From: Lepidurus packardi
Lineage: Eukaryota > Arthropoda > Branchiopoda > Notostraca > Triopsidae
NCBI GenBank assembly: GCA_023053545.1
Contig: JAKZAN010000001.1
Location: 186,001 to 250,000 of the forward strand
DNA: 64,000 nt
Direction: 5' to 3'
The notes beneath the pieces are model-generated. The model made no database searches. It was not told the origin of the DNA and saw only the letters and a program-made list of their open reading frames with translations. Position numbers and translations under genes: made by a program. Shown here piece by piece: positions 31,982 to 41,230 of this stretch (position 1 is its first letter; every line of letters starts with the position of its first letter).

Positions 31982-32694
31982 ATGGAAACGTCTGATCCAC
32001 AACCTCCAACCGGTTCAACCTGCACTATAAACCAACCTGACAACACCGACCAAGAAAATGGCCAAAACATGGATACACATAATCCAAAGGTGATAACCTG
32101 CGGAGGCTGCAATGAACCCTTGAGAAAGACCACGCGAGAGCCAAAACCTGCCCATCCTGCAGAAATGAAGCCGCAACCAAAAGAACCAGAACACACTCAC
32201 CAGGAGGAACCGTCAGGGTTACACGAACTCGCTCATCTTCAGTTGAGAAAGCAAATGAGGATAAGTTCGAATACGTAGCAAACACCATCCGAAACATCCA
32301 AGAAAACCAAATGTTATTAATCCAAGAAGTGGCCAAGCTCACGGATACCATCCAGACACAAAGCACATGGGTCCAGAATCTGGAAAAGGAGCTCAGTTCA
32401 CTACAACACCAAAGAGAAAACACAATTTCCGATGAAGCTTCATGGACACAAGTCGTGAAACGTGCCCGAAAACCCCCAAGAATACCCAAAGTTGACGTCC
32501 CTACCCCCGCTAATGTAGGAGTCACCAACAGCAATGTTAACAAAGCTACCCCAAGGCCCCATCAAGAGTACGAAAATGTACTGGTAATTCAACAGCAAGA
32601 CGTCTCAAAACGGAACCTTACAGTCGCAAGGAGAGACCTGTTAACTCTTGTCGAACAAGATATTGTTATAGACCAAGGTCAAGGTTAGGCGGCC
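31982..32694 (+). mobile_element. Non-LTR retrotransposon 1, ORF1 5' part
   Basis: Plus-strand ORF1 start (METSDPQPPTGS) in one frame to 32278, then in a second frame from about 32311 (coil-forming LTDTIQTQSTWVQNLEKELS, then ASWTQVVKRARKPP). It is broken off at 32694 by the gypsy insertion and resumes at 37149. At least one frame break is present, so it is inactive. The N-terminal coiled coil plus distal CCHC knuckles is the usual ORF1 layout of Jockey/I-type LINEs. Confidence 0.75.
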
Positions 32695-32871
32695 TGTAGG
32701 GAACGATAGTTGAGCCACCACTGACCTTGCTGTTTGTTGTGTTGTTAATTGGTTGTCTTAACGCTGGGCAAACGTCTACTCGGGGAAGGGTATAAAACAC
32801 CGATGTTCCCAGTTAATTGGCAGTAGAGCACAGACTTGAATACAAGCCAGAAAACTAAGCCGTCCGTGACA
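32695..32871 (+). repeat. Gypsy 5' LTR
   Basis: 177-bp candidate LTR, from TGTAGGGAACG to CCGTGACA. Assigned from the TG...CA ends, the adjacent primer-binding site and the 4-bp flank. It includes TATAAAAC at about 32790. No second copy exists in the window, so the 3' LTR has been lost. Confidence 0.65.
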
Positions 32872-32874
32872 TTT

Positions 32875-32892
32875 TGGTGTCAGAAGTGGGAT
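32875..32892 (+). promoter_or_regulatory. Gypsy primer-binding site, tRNA-Leu type
   Basis: TGGTGTCAGAAGTGGGAT starts three bases after the LTR. Its complement matches the 3' end of eukaryotic tRNA-Leu (ATCCCACTTCTGACACCA) as I recall it. Confidence 0.7.
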
Positions 32893-32969
32893 CTGAACTT
32901 ATAACTTTTCATCAATTACAGTATCCCTGATTGTGAGTCTAGTGAGAATAACGTCTACGCGTCCTAGCC

Positions 32970-34404
32970 ATGGAGAATTTTTCGGAAACGACAGCATCGA
33001 CTACCACTCCCAAAGTTCATGTTGTTTTTGACTCGTCTGTGATTAGCCAGCTGATGCAAAGCTTTTTCGACTCCCAAAAAGCACTAGTGGAATCGTTCAC
33101 AAAGAAGATCGGTGAGGGAGCTACGAAGCTAAGCGGACATAGCCTGAGCGGTATACCCATATTTTCTGGGCAGAAGGAAGAGGACGTGCTCGTATGGATC
33201 GAGACCTTGGAACGCATGGGGAAGGTGGAAGGCTGGACGGAAGAACTACACCTTTATTGCGGCATTAAGCAAGATTGCTGGCGCTGTTGTGAATTGGCAA
33301 GACACACGCGGATACCTCTTTACTGACTGGAAGGATTGGAAGAAGGAGCTTCGATGTGCCTTTGGGAAACCTCTGACCCTGGAAGAATGGAGCAGTCAAA
33401 TTCAATCCAGAGTCCCAGAACCTGATGAGCCCACTACGACGTATCTGTACGGTAAATGGCGCTTGGTCAAGAAATGCCCCGTACAACTTACACCAGAAGA
33501 GCAGATTCATCGGATAGCGCGTGGTCTACGACATTCCGAACTGGCCATAGCAGTACTTGCCCAGAAACACACCTCTGTCGAACAGTTCATCGAAACAATA
33601 ACCCAGATGGAACGCATCTCTAGCCCTGTGCCAACAAAGCCCATCGCAGTTGTCCATGAACAGCCTCCTCCCCTTTACGCGAACCCGCCAGATCCTTCGG
33701 TCAGCGGCATGAAGACCCTGATCAGCTCCCTCGACGAGGTTGTAAAACGTCTTGCCGTTTTGGAAAAGTCAGTCAAAAACTCCGAAGGTCGCCAGACCGT
33801 ATGCTACTACTGCCATACAAGTGGACATTTCGGTCGAGATTGCCCAGTAAGGACCCAGAGAAGAGACAGGAGCCCCCGGGACCTCACGGATACAACTTGC
33901 TTTCATTGCCAGAAGAAAGGCCACATCGCCCGTCTCTGTCCAGAACTCCCAAGCCGGCTCGTAAGGGCAGAGTCGGCTGAAGATTCCAAAGTCCCCATGG
34001 CCGCTACAGTACCGTCCGTTTTACCCACCATCGCAGTCACTTTGAAAGGGATCGGGACTATTATAGCACTCGTCGACTCAGGAGCAGCCCTTACGCTCAT
34101 ACGAAGGGACGTCTTGGCGGGAGACAATTTCGCCATCAAACAGTATTACGGGATACCGTTAGCTAGTGCTGGTGACAGTCCGGTTCCGGTACTCGGAGAA
34201 CTCAACTTGGAGATTTCGCCACAGGAGATCGACAGGAATATCTGCCAACGAATGCTAGTGGTTCAGTCTGCGCCTTTTCCACTTATTCTTGGTGTCGGTT
34301 GGATGATTAGTGTCATCACATCACTGATTAGTGTCATCACATCACTGATTAGTGTCATCACATCAATGCTAGTGTCATCACTATGGGGACTTCTGTCAGG
34401 GTAA
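32970..34404 (+). CDS. Gypsy gag, CCHC knuckles and aspartic protease
   Basis: Gag starts at 32970 (MENFSETTASTTTPKVH) and changes frame near 33290-33325. The second frame continues with the capsid-like region (DWKDWKKELRCAFGKPLT, RIARGLRHSELAIAV) and two CCHC knuckles (CYYCHTSGHFGRDC, CFHCQKKGHIARLC). The protease active site is VDSGAALTLI, followed by LILGVGWM. After that the frame enters a 21-bp tandem repeat (three units, about 34304-34375) and ends at a stop. Confidence 0.85.
34304..34375. repeat. 21-bp tandem repeat in gypsy pol
   Basis: Three near-perfect units of ATTAGTGTCATCACATCACTG directly after the end of the protease domain. They interrupt pol and introduce a divergent tail before the stop at 34404. 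Confidence 0.8.
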
Positions 34405-34539
34405 TGGTTGATTTGGAGAAGTCCTTGACATGTACAACGTTGTATGAATCAGTTACTGACCATACTCCTCCCTCCCCCTAAATACACCGTTTTCGAACAC
34501 TTACTCAACTGCTGAACTCCCCGAACGACGACATAGACA

Positions 34540-35220
34540 TTGACGGTGGCCACGGTAACGATTCCTCCAAAGTCCCTGTGTTTTGTAGAAACTAGTGTCC
34601 CAGTGTCAGTTCAAGGCACACTGCTTACTCAGACAACCCTGAAGTCCACGCCCGGGAAAGAATGGTTTAGTCCGGCAAGCGTCATAGAAGGATCGGAGGG
34701 GCGAGCCATGATTCCTGTCATCAACTTCAATGATGGACCGTTATTACTTCAAGGGAAGCAGCCGTTAGTGAAAGTAGAAGCAGTCGACACCGTCACCAAC
34801 TTTGATACATCTGCCAGACCAATTGTCGCCACTGCCCTTCCAACCCAATCTACCATACCGAGCCTGGAATTTCGGGACCGGCAGATTGGAGAACATCTAA
34901 CCGAATCGGAACGCGCCGACCTTGTGGGACTACTGGGGAAATATAGGCCCTCTTTCTCTTGCGGTCAGTTATCGTCCCACGGAACTAAGCTCGTCCAACA
35001 TGCTGTCGACACTGGTGAGCATCGCCCTATTCATGTTCCTCCGAGGAAAATATCCCCACAAGGACGCATTATCGTCTCAGAGCAAGTAGCGAAAATGACG
35101 GAACAGGGCATTGTAACCGCTTCCCAGAGTCCGTGGTCATCTCCTGTCGTGCTGGTTCGCAAGAAGACCGGTGAATACCGATTCTGCGTAGATTATCTTA
35201 CGATTATCTACGCAGATTAG
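34540..35220 (+). CDS. Gypsy protease-RT linker and RT N-terminus, truncated
   Basis: Reads through the linker and the start of RT (PIHVPPRKISPQGR, GIVTASQSPWSSPVVLVRKK, FCVDY), then enters palindromic filler and stops. The RT palm with its catalytic aspartates is missing. Downstream, 35265-35552 resumes at the RT thumb and connection (TFQEHQERLSPVLF, KCSFAQDEVTFLGHRVS, KELKRFLGMVGY). Confidence 0.8.
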   Translation: MTVATVTIPPKSLCFVETSVPVSVQGTLLTQTTLKSTPGKEWFSPASVIEGSEGRAMIPVINFNDGPLLLQGKQPLVKVEAVDTVTNFDTSARPIVATALPTQSTIPSLEFRDRQIGEHLTESERADLVGLLGKYRPSFSCGQLSSHGTKLVQHAVDTGEHRPIHVPPRKISPQGRIIVSEQVAKMTEQGIVTASQSPWSSPVVLVRKKTGEYRFCVDYLTIIYAD

Positions 35221-35560
35221 ATTATCTACGCAGATCTATCTTCTGCGTAGAATTATATGATGTATTGGTTTTCGGACGCACCTTTCAAGAACACCAAGAG
35301 CGTTTAAGCCCTGTCCTCTTTACAATGGAGTCCGCCAACTTAATCTTGAATGTTGATAAATGTAGCTTTGCACAGGACGAAGTAACTTTTCTTGGTCATC
35401 GCGTTAGTCGTTTTGGAACCGGACCTGATCCATCAAAAGTCGAAGCCATCTCCGATTACCCTGTACCTGCGAATACCAAGGAGTTGAAACGCTTTTTGGG
35501 GATGGTTGGGTACTTGGTTGGGTACGTTTTGCCCGAAACTTCGCCACCATAGCCAAACCT

Positions 35561-36019
35561 TTGTACAGCCTGCTCAAGGAATTCTCTCGCTGGGCTTGGG
35601 AAGCTCTCCAAGAAGAGGCGTTCACGAGATTAATCCATACCGATGCAAGTTACGAGGGACTGGGAGCTGTGCTAATCCAAAGACGTGGCAGCGAGGAAGT
35701 CACCGTGGCATATATCAGTCGGCGCCTCTCCCCTTCGGAAGCGAAATATCACAGCAACGAGTTGGAGTGCCTCTGCGTCGTTTGGGCTGTCCAGAAACTC
35801 CGTTCCTACGTTTTTGGACGACCGCTTATCGTAGTTACCGACAGCACGGCTGTCACCTACATTTTCAACAAGCAAGACGGCAACGCCAAGTTCTGTCGGT
35901 GGGCTCTGGCTCTTCAAGAATTCGACATTACTTATGAGCACCGGAGGGGGAAGTTAAACGTTGTTGCCGACGCCCTTTCACGGGCACCGAACAGTCAACC
36001 CACGTCCCTGAGTTCATGA
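35561..36019 (+). CDS. Gypsy RNase H domain
   Basis: RNase H of the Ty3/gypsy type: IHTDASYEGLGAVLIQ, SRRLSPSEAKYHSNELECL, FGRPLIVVTDSTAVTYIF, VVADALSRAP. About 25 residues expected between the RT connection (WEALQEEAFT) and IHTDAS are missing, indicating another internal deletion. Confidence 0.85.
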   Translation: MYSLLKEFSRWAWEALQEEAFTRLIHTDASYEGLGAVLIQRRGSEEVTVAYISRRLSPSEAKYHSNELECLCVVWAVQKLRSYVFGRPLIVVTDSTAVTYIFNKQDGNAKFCRWALALQEFDITYEHRRGKLNVVADALSRAPNSQPTSLSS

Positions 36020-36610
36020 CAGTATGCCCTGCCGTTGCCAAAATACCGGCTGAAGAATTGGTAACTGAACAGTATGCAGACGGAATTCTAGCCCGGATAC
36101 TGAACACTCTGACCAATCCTGAGCAAGAAGACCCAAGCAACTTCCGGGAACGGTTTACGACGAACCGCGGAGTATTCGGTAGACGAAAGAGCGGGACCGG
36201 TAGACCATTGCAGCTTGTATTGCCCCGGGCTCATCGACGAAAGCTACTCCACGCCTTCCATGACGGTCCCGATGGGGGTCACTTGGGCTATGCAAAAACC
36301 CTGGAAAAGATTCACGCGCAATACTGGTGGCCCGGTATTCATAGAACAGTTCGTCGCTATGTGAGAGCTTGTGTCCGTTGTCAACAGTCCCACCTGGTCG
36401 CCCGCTTGGTTTATTGCAGCCTATCGCACCGTCGATGCAACCCTTTGAGAAGATCGGCATAGACCACGTCGGTCCATTGCCATTGTCCTCAAAACGAAAC
36501 AGACACTTGTTGGTAGCAATAGACTACCACAGCCGATGGGTCGAGGCACGTGCGGTCCCCGATACTGGCTCTGCGCAAGTCTGCCGCTTTCTTAAAGAGC
36601 AAATTCTCAC
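36016..36610 (+). CDS. Gypsy integrase N-terminal part
   Basis: H2C2 zinc-binding domain (HAFHDGPDGGHLGYAKTLEK, YWWPGIHRTV, CVRCQQ), then after a frame break the first catalytic block (IGIDHVGPLPLSSKRNRHLL, IDYHSRWVEA). It ends at KEQIL (about 36605), where the DNA switches into the inverted segment. Confidence 0.85.
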
Positions 36611-37100
36611 CCACACGATATCCCCTGGATGGTATTCCGGGGACAGTACGTTCCATTGCCGTCTGTCGTATAGCTTCAACCCGATCAACAAATTGCGCAA
36701 AGGATTCGGCTGCTTCTTCAGGCCACGGGAATAGGGTATCTTCCGGTAACGTCGGGACCCGCCCGTACACAATTTGAAACGGACCGAGTCTGGTCGTTTC
36801 TTGAACCGCTGTATTCAAGCAAAAGACCGCGTCGTGTATAAAGCGATCCCAATGTTTCTGATCACCGTCGACCAATCCTGCGACTATTTCCCTCAGAGTA
36901 CGGTTGACGCGCTCGCAAAGCCCGTTGGCCTGAGGATGGTAGGCGGCGGTCATGGAATGGTGGATATCCCAGTTGTCCAAGAATTCTTCGAGCTGCTGAG
37001 CGGTGAAACCGGTCCCTCTGTCGCTGACGATACTTGTGGGAACTCCGTGTTGGGAGATGCCCGAAGTTCTCGCCCAAGTACATTGGCCCTCTCCAAATCG
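36600..37100 (-). CDS. Gypsy integrase C-terminal part, inverted
   Basis: Minus-strand continuation of the same integrase: HGVPTSIVSDRGTGF (second catalytic Asp; about 37005-37050), then YHPQANGLCERVNRTLREIV (catalytic Glu), FQIVYGR, and the C-terminal SRGYRVGENLLFKK segment. Direction is opposite to the rest of the element, so this piece has been flipped in place. Confidence 0.85.
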
Positions 37101-37148
37101 TCCGCCGAGTTACCGACGTAACTTAGCATGTCCAGGATTTACCAGGCC

Positions 37149-37808
37149 GAGAAACACGGACGAGACTCCGAATCTTCCCGGTACATGTGAGCCAGATACA
37201 AAAATACCAGTCCAAAAGGCAAATGAAATGATGGAAACTGGAAATCTTTTAAAAGAAACTACACTTTCCCAACTCGGATCCGTAAAGACTGTCGTGAGAG
37301 AACGTAACCGGAAGATAGTTATTCACCAACTTCCTCGCGACCTCGACCTGAACACTATTTGTACCCATGTGTCAGAGAAAAACTCAGCACTCGGCGTACC
37401 TTTTGTAGCAGACCAAGCGAAATGGCTGAACCCGAGCAGCACGAAAAAGTTTGGCTCAATCTGGTACATCTGCTCAACAACAGAGGAAAAAAGCAAACTT
37501 CTCCACGCAGCAGCGCTCCTCGCCTTTAACAGGTTGTACAGATCGAGGACGTGAGACATTCACCTCTAATCCAATGTTTTAATTGCCTCGCTTTTGGACA
37601 CATTGCCTCAGCTTGCAAACGCCTAATCCCCACCTGCGCAAAATGCGCATCAGCAGAGCACTCAACAAACGCCTGCCACGTCAAAGAACTGAAATGTGCG
37701 AACTGCCGCCGCAAACACGAAGCCTTTGACCGTTCATGCCCAGCTAGGATTGCTGCTCTCGAAAAACTGACAAATAACCCGACGGCAACGACATCGTCAC
37801 AAACATGA
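37149..37808 (+). mobile_element. Non-LTR retrotransposon 1, ORF1 3' part
   Basis: Resumes ORF1 after the gypsy insertion. It contains an RRM-like/gag-like region (IVIHQLPRDLDLNTICTHVS, KKFGSIWYIC) and, after a small frame break near 37550, three CCHC-type knuckles (CFNCLAFGHIASAC, CAKCASAEHSTNAC, CANCRRKHEAFDRSC). It ends at TGA 37808, overlapping the ATG of ORF2 by 4 bp. Confidence 0.85.
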
Positions 37809-40475
37809 AACGCACGACTAGAAGTGACGCTCAACAAACAACTGACGTAAACCAACCTGACCAACAACGAAACAACGGAGGAATAAGCATCATCTTTCAT
37901 AACATACGGAAAAGCTTTTTCCAACTTGCAGAGACTCTGAGAGAAGCAAACATCCAAGAAGCGAAAGCAGTCTTCATACTAGAACCACCTACAAAGATGG
38001 CGAATCAATCTCAACAGGGCTGTGACCTAATTATGCCTCCGACGGAGTATACAGGGGTGGTCTGTTTCAAGAGACCAAATACGTTCCATTTTCAAATCCA
38101 ATCAGTACAAGAATTGTACTCCATTTCAAAAGTACAACCGGAGAGTCTACCTTCCATAACACTTGCATGCATCTACAGAAGGCAAACCAATGATCCACTC
38201 AAACTACTCACCGAGATGTGGCACCAGTTCAACGACACCACCTCTCCCATCATTCTATGCGGCGACCTTAACGCACATCACTGGTATTGGGAAAACAAAC
38301 CTCCAGACGGACCGGGTTCACAGTTGTACGATTTTGTCACGGAGAAAAACAGGGTCCTTGTAAACGAATGGAACACGCCCACCTTTCAAAAGGAAAGAGG
38401 AGATTCCTCAACAATAGACCTCGTCTTTGCCTCACCGAAGATCGCAGAAAGCATGCAAATGATACCCCTAAATAACAACTCTTTCCCCAACTCGTCGGAT
38501 CACAACGCTTTCTCCTTACGGATACGTACACCTGTTGAAGAATTCTCCCCGCCATTTTGGAACTACAAGAAAGCCGATTGGAAATCACTTAATGAAGACC
38601 TTTCCAATAAATGAAATGAAATGGAAAAGACAGTGACACAACTCAACTCTACCGAGCAACTTGATAATGCAGTTGGCCGTCTATCCGCTATTCTCGCAGA
38701 CACCGCTTCAACGGTCATCCCGAAAGTAAGTTTATCGAACCAAAACAATCCTTGGTGGAATTCTACACTCAAATCCTTAAAGAAAGATGTAGCTAAGAAA
38801 CTAAGAACGTACCGCTCCTACCCAAATGCTAACAACGATAGAGTCTGGAAGGACGCTAGACACGAATACACTAGTCAATGCCGAAAAGCCAGGGAGAGAT
38901 ACTGGGAAGACAAAATGTCTACCTCAGACACAAAGTTGCTATGGAACTTGGACAGGAAAGCACGGAAAACGGCCACAAATAGCTCACTTGACCTTCTTCT
39001 CGACTCAAACCGGAAAACTTTCCAAAACGAAACGGAGCAACTAAATCACCTCGCAGTGAAACTACTGGAAGCAGACCTTAGCCCACCCATAAACAACCAA
39101 CCTAGGAGGATGCAACCAGATGTAAGTGAACGGCCGAAATGCAGACATGAAGTTCAGCACAAAATTTCACACGCTGAAATTACAACTATTGTGGACCACC
39201 TCCCACCCCTAAAAGCTCCCGGCACAGACCTTGTACAACCAACTCTTGTAAAAAACACGTGGAAATTGATTGGACCTTATAGAACTGGATTTTTCAACGC
39301 AAGTGTAAAGCTAAAACACTTCCCAACCCCCTGGAAAACCGATCTTCCCCATCCCAAAACCTGGTGAAACGGACTACTCCACCTATAAGAGTTTTAGACC
39401 AATTGCCCTTCTATCGTGCCTGGGAAAAATACTGGAAAAAATCATAGCAAACAGGATTATAACCCACCTCGAAACCAATAACTTACTATCCTCAAATCAA
39501 TCGGCCTTTCGCACAAAGAAGTCAACAACAAACTCGCTAATCACGCTGTCGGACAAAATCCTAAACGGTTTCGACAAAACGAAAGTGACATCTGCTCTCC
39601 TTCTAGACATCGAGGGAGCTTTCGACAATGTTCTACACGGAAAACTCCTCCAGAAAATGAGAAAGAAAAGATTCCCAACCTACATGTCTGAATGGGTACG
39701 AAGCTTTCTTGAGAACCGTTCAGGCTTCGTAATACACGGCCCATCTTTCAGTGATACCTTCATCATGCTTAAAGGTGTACCACAGGGCTCTCCCCAATAC
39801 TCTTTCTCCTCTGTATAGACGACGCACTCCACCTGCTCAAACAAAAACGTATCACCACAATTGCGTACGCCGACGACCTGCTCCTCGCGGTGACAGGCTC
39901 ATCTAGCAAGATCAACGTTAAAATTCTTCAAAATGCCCTTAAAACGTTGGAGAAATGGAGTAAGAATCTAGGCTGTATTTTCTCAAAAGGCAAGACGGAA
40001 CTCATACACTTGTCGAGGAAAAGAAGGGACGAAACTTAACCTGGAATGAAGACGTTATATGCCCCAAAGACAGCGTTCGCTCTCTTGGCCTAATTTTCGA
40101 CACGCACTTGAACTGGTCAAAACAAGCTGCTCATCTTGCCTCAAAAGGGCATCACACAATTAGCAGACTACGCCAATTAATCACCTTCCTACCAACTATT
40201 AAAGTCAACCAACTAAGAACGCTGGTCCTGAGCCTCTACTCGACAATTCTGTACGGTCTTCCAGCCTGGTCTAACACTAAGCTACCCTCCCTTGCCCCTG
40301 TACGAACACTACATAGACAAGCCCTGCTTCTTATTACCGGTGCACTCAAAACTGCCCCCACTTCAGCTCTTGAAGTTGAAACAGGCATTCCTCCTTTAAA
40401 CCTCCTCTCGCTCGAAAGAACTCTAAGATTCAGCCACAACAACTCGACTATCCCAAACGCCATCGCATTTGGTTA
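37805..40475 (+). mobile_element. Non-LTR retrotransposon 1, ORF2 (endonuclease and RT)
   Basis: Plus-strand ORF2 in several frames. The endonuclease domain is at 37805-38614 (FHNIRKSFFQLAETL, ILCGDLNAHHWYW, STIDLVFAS, SDHNAFSLRI). RT follows from 38621: PLKAPGTDLVQPTLV, then FRPIALLSCLGKILEKII, TSALLLDIEGAFDNVLHGKL, GVPQGSP, and the catalytic box AYADDLLLAV at about 39863. The post-RT region at 40108-40460 includes LGLIFDTHLNWSKQA and LYGLPAWSNTKLP. There are frame breaks near 38612, 39360, 39810 and 40035. The 3' end is replaced by an inverted ORF1 fragment of another element at about 40476. An acidic RNase H was not found. Confidence 0.85.
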
Positions 40476-41230
40476 CAATCCCGTGTTGCAGAAACTTAGG
40501 TTTGGTTATCCTGGCCTGAACTTTTATTTCCCCTATCTGTTTTATCTTTAGTAATCTATCCGTTTCGTCCTAATTGGTCGGGAAAACCAACAGTTCTCCT
40601 GCACGCAGATTTTGCAGATTTTGGGTCAATTTCTCTTCTCGCGTCTGGTTTTGCTTTTGGTTTAAATCTACTTCTTGGTTCCAAATCGATCATCTCGACC
40701 TGCTTTTCCTTCCTAGCTCGGCTGGACCTCCTCTTAGACGTATTTTCTGCGATTTTTTGTGATTTTCCCGGAGTATTCTGCGATTCACGACCAGATTGGG
40801 TTCTAACTTGGGGTGTTTTCACATCTTTGCCAGGACGGGAAGTGGATCTGTCCTTTAAATTGTAGGGACAGTCTGCAACGGGTACCGAAACTACTTTACC
40901 TGCAACAGAAAAAGAGATTAAATTCAGTAAAAGTGGCTTTTCCAAAATCAAAGGGAGATTCTCAGACCCAAAACGTCAGAGTCTGGCGGACAATGGGTTG
41001 CCGTAGGTAATTCCGTTCGGCGCTTCTTCAAAAGGCGCTTTTCTGACACCGGAGGACCAGCTTCAGGCTCGGATCCGAATCCCGAGCTGGCCGGCCAGGC
41101 CAAAGAGTTGGAATTCGAGCTTCTTGACAAGGAATTCTCGCGTGATTCGGACGGAGTGAGAAGAATGGTTCCTTGTCCTAACTTTGCAGTCGAAATTCGC
41201 TCCGCGCGATCTCTTAGCACCGTTCCCTTA
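40476..41230 (-). mobile_element. Non-LTR retrotransposon 2, ORF1 fragment
   Basis: Minus strand. 40476-40602 is the reverse complement of about 63185-63318 (LLKIKQIGEIKVQARITKPK). Upstream on the minus strand is a basic, Ser/Arg-rich ORF1 N-terminal part (KRRSSRARKEKQVEMIDLEP) unlike the acidic N-terminus at 62770, so it is a different subfamily or a recombinant. Frame breaks separate 40948-41220 from 40556-40951. Confidence 0.6.

Larger units (their letters stand above)
32695..37144 (+). mobile_element. Ty3/gypsy LTR retrotransposon, nested and internally rearranged
   Basis: Inserted in ORF1 of non-LTR 1. The left flank ends GGCC (32691-32694) and GGCC recurs at 37145-37148, consistent with a 4-bp target-site duplication. 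Layout: 5' LTR (32695-32871), primer-binding site, gag, knuckles and protease, RT start, then the RT core deleted, RNase H, integrase zinc finger and first catalytic block, and finally an inverted segment (about 36605-37100) holding the rest of integrase on the minus strand. No 3' LTR copy was found. Frame breaks occur at about 33300, 34405-34540, 35215-35265 and 35530-35560. No envelope-like ORF was seen. Confidence 0.85.

Noticed and set aside
34304..34375. Possible CRISPR-like array
   Set aside because: Units are adjacent with no spacers and lie in a retrotransposon of a eukaryote; ordinary tandem repeat.
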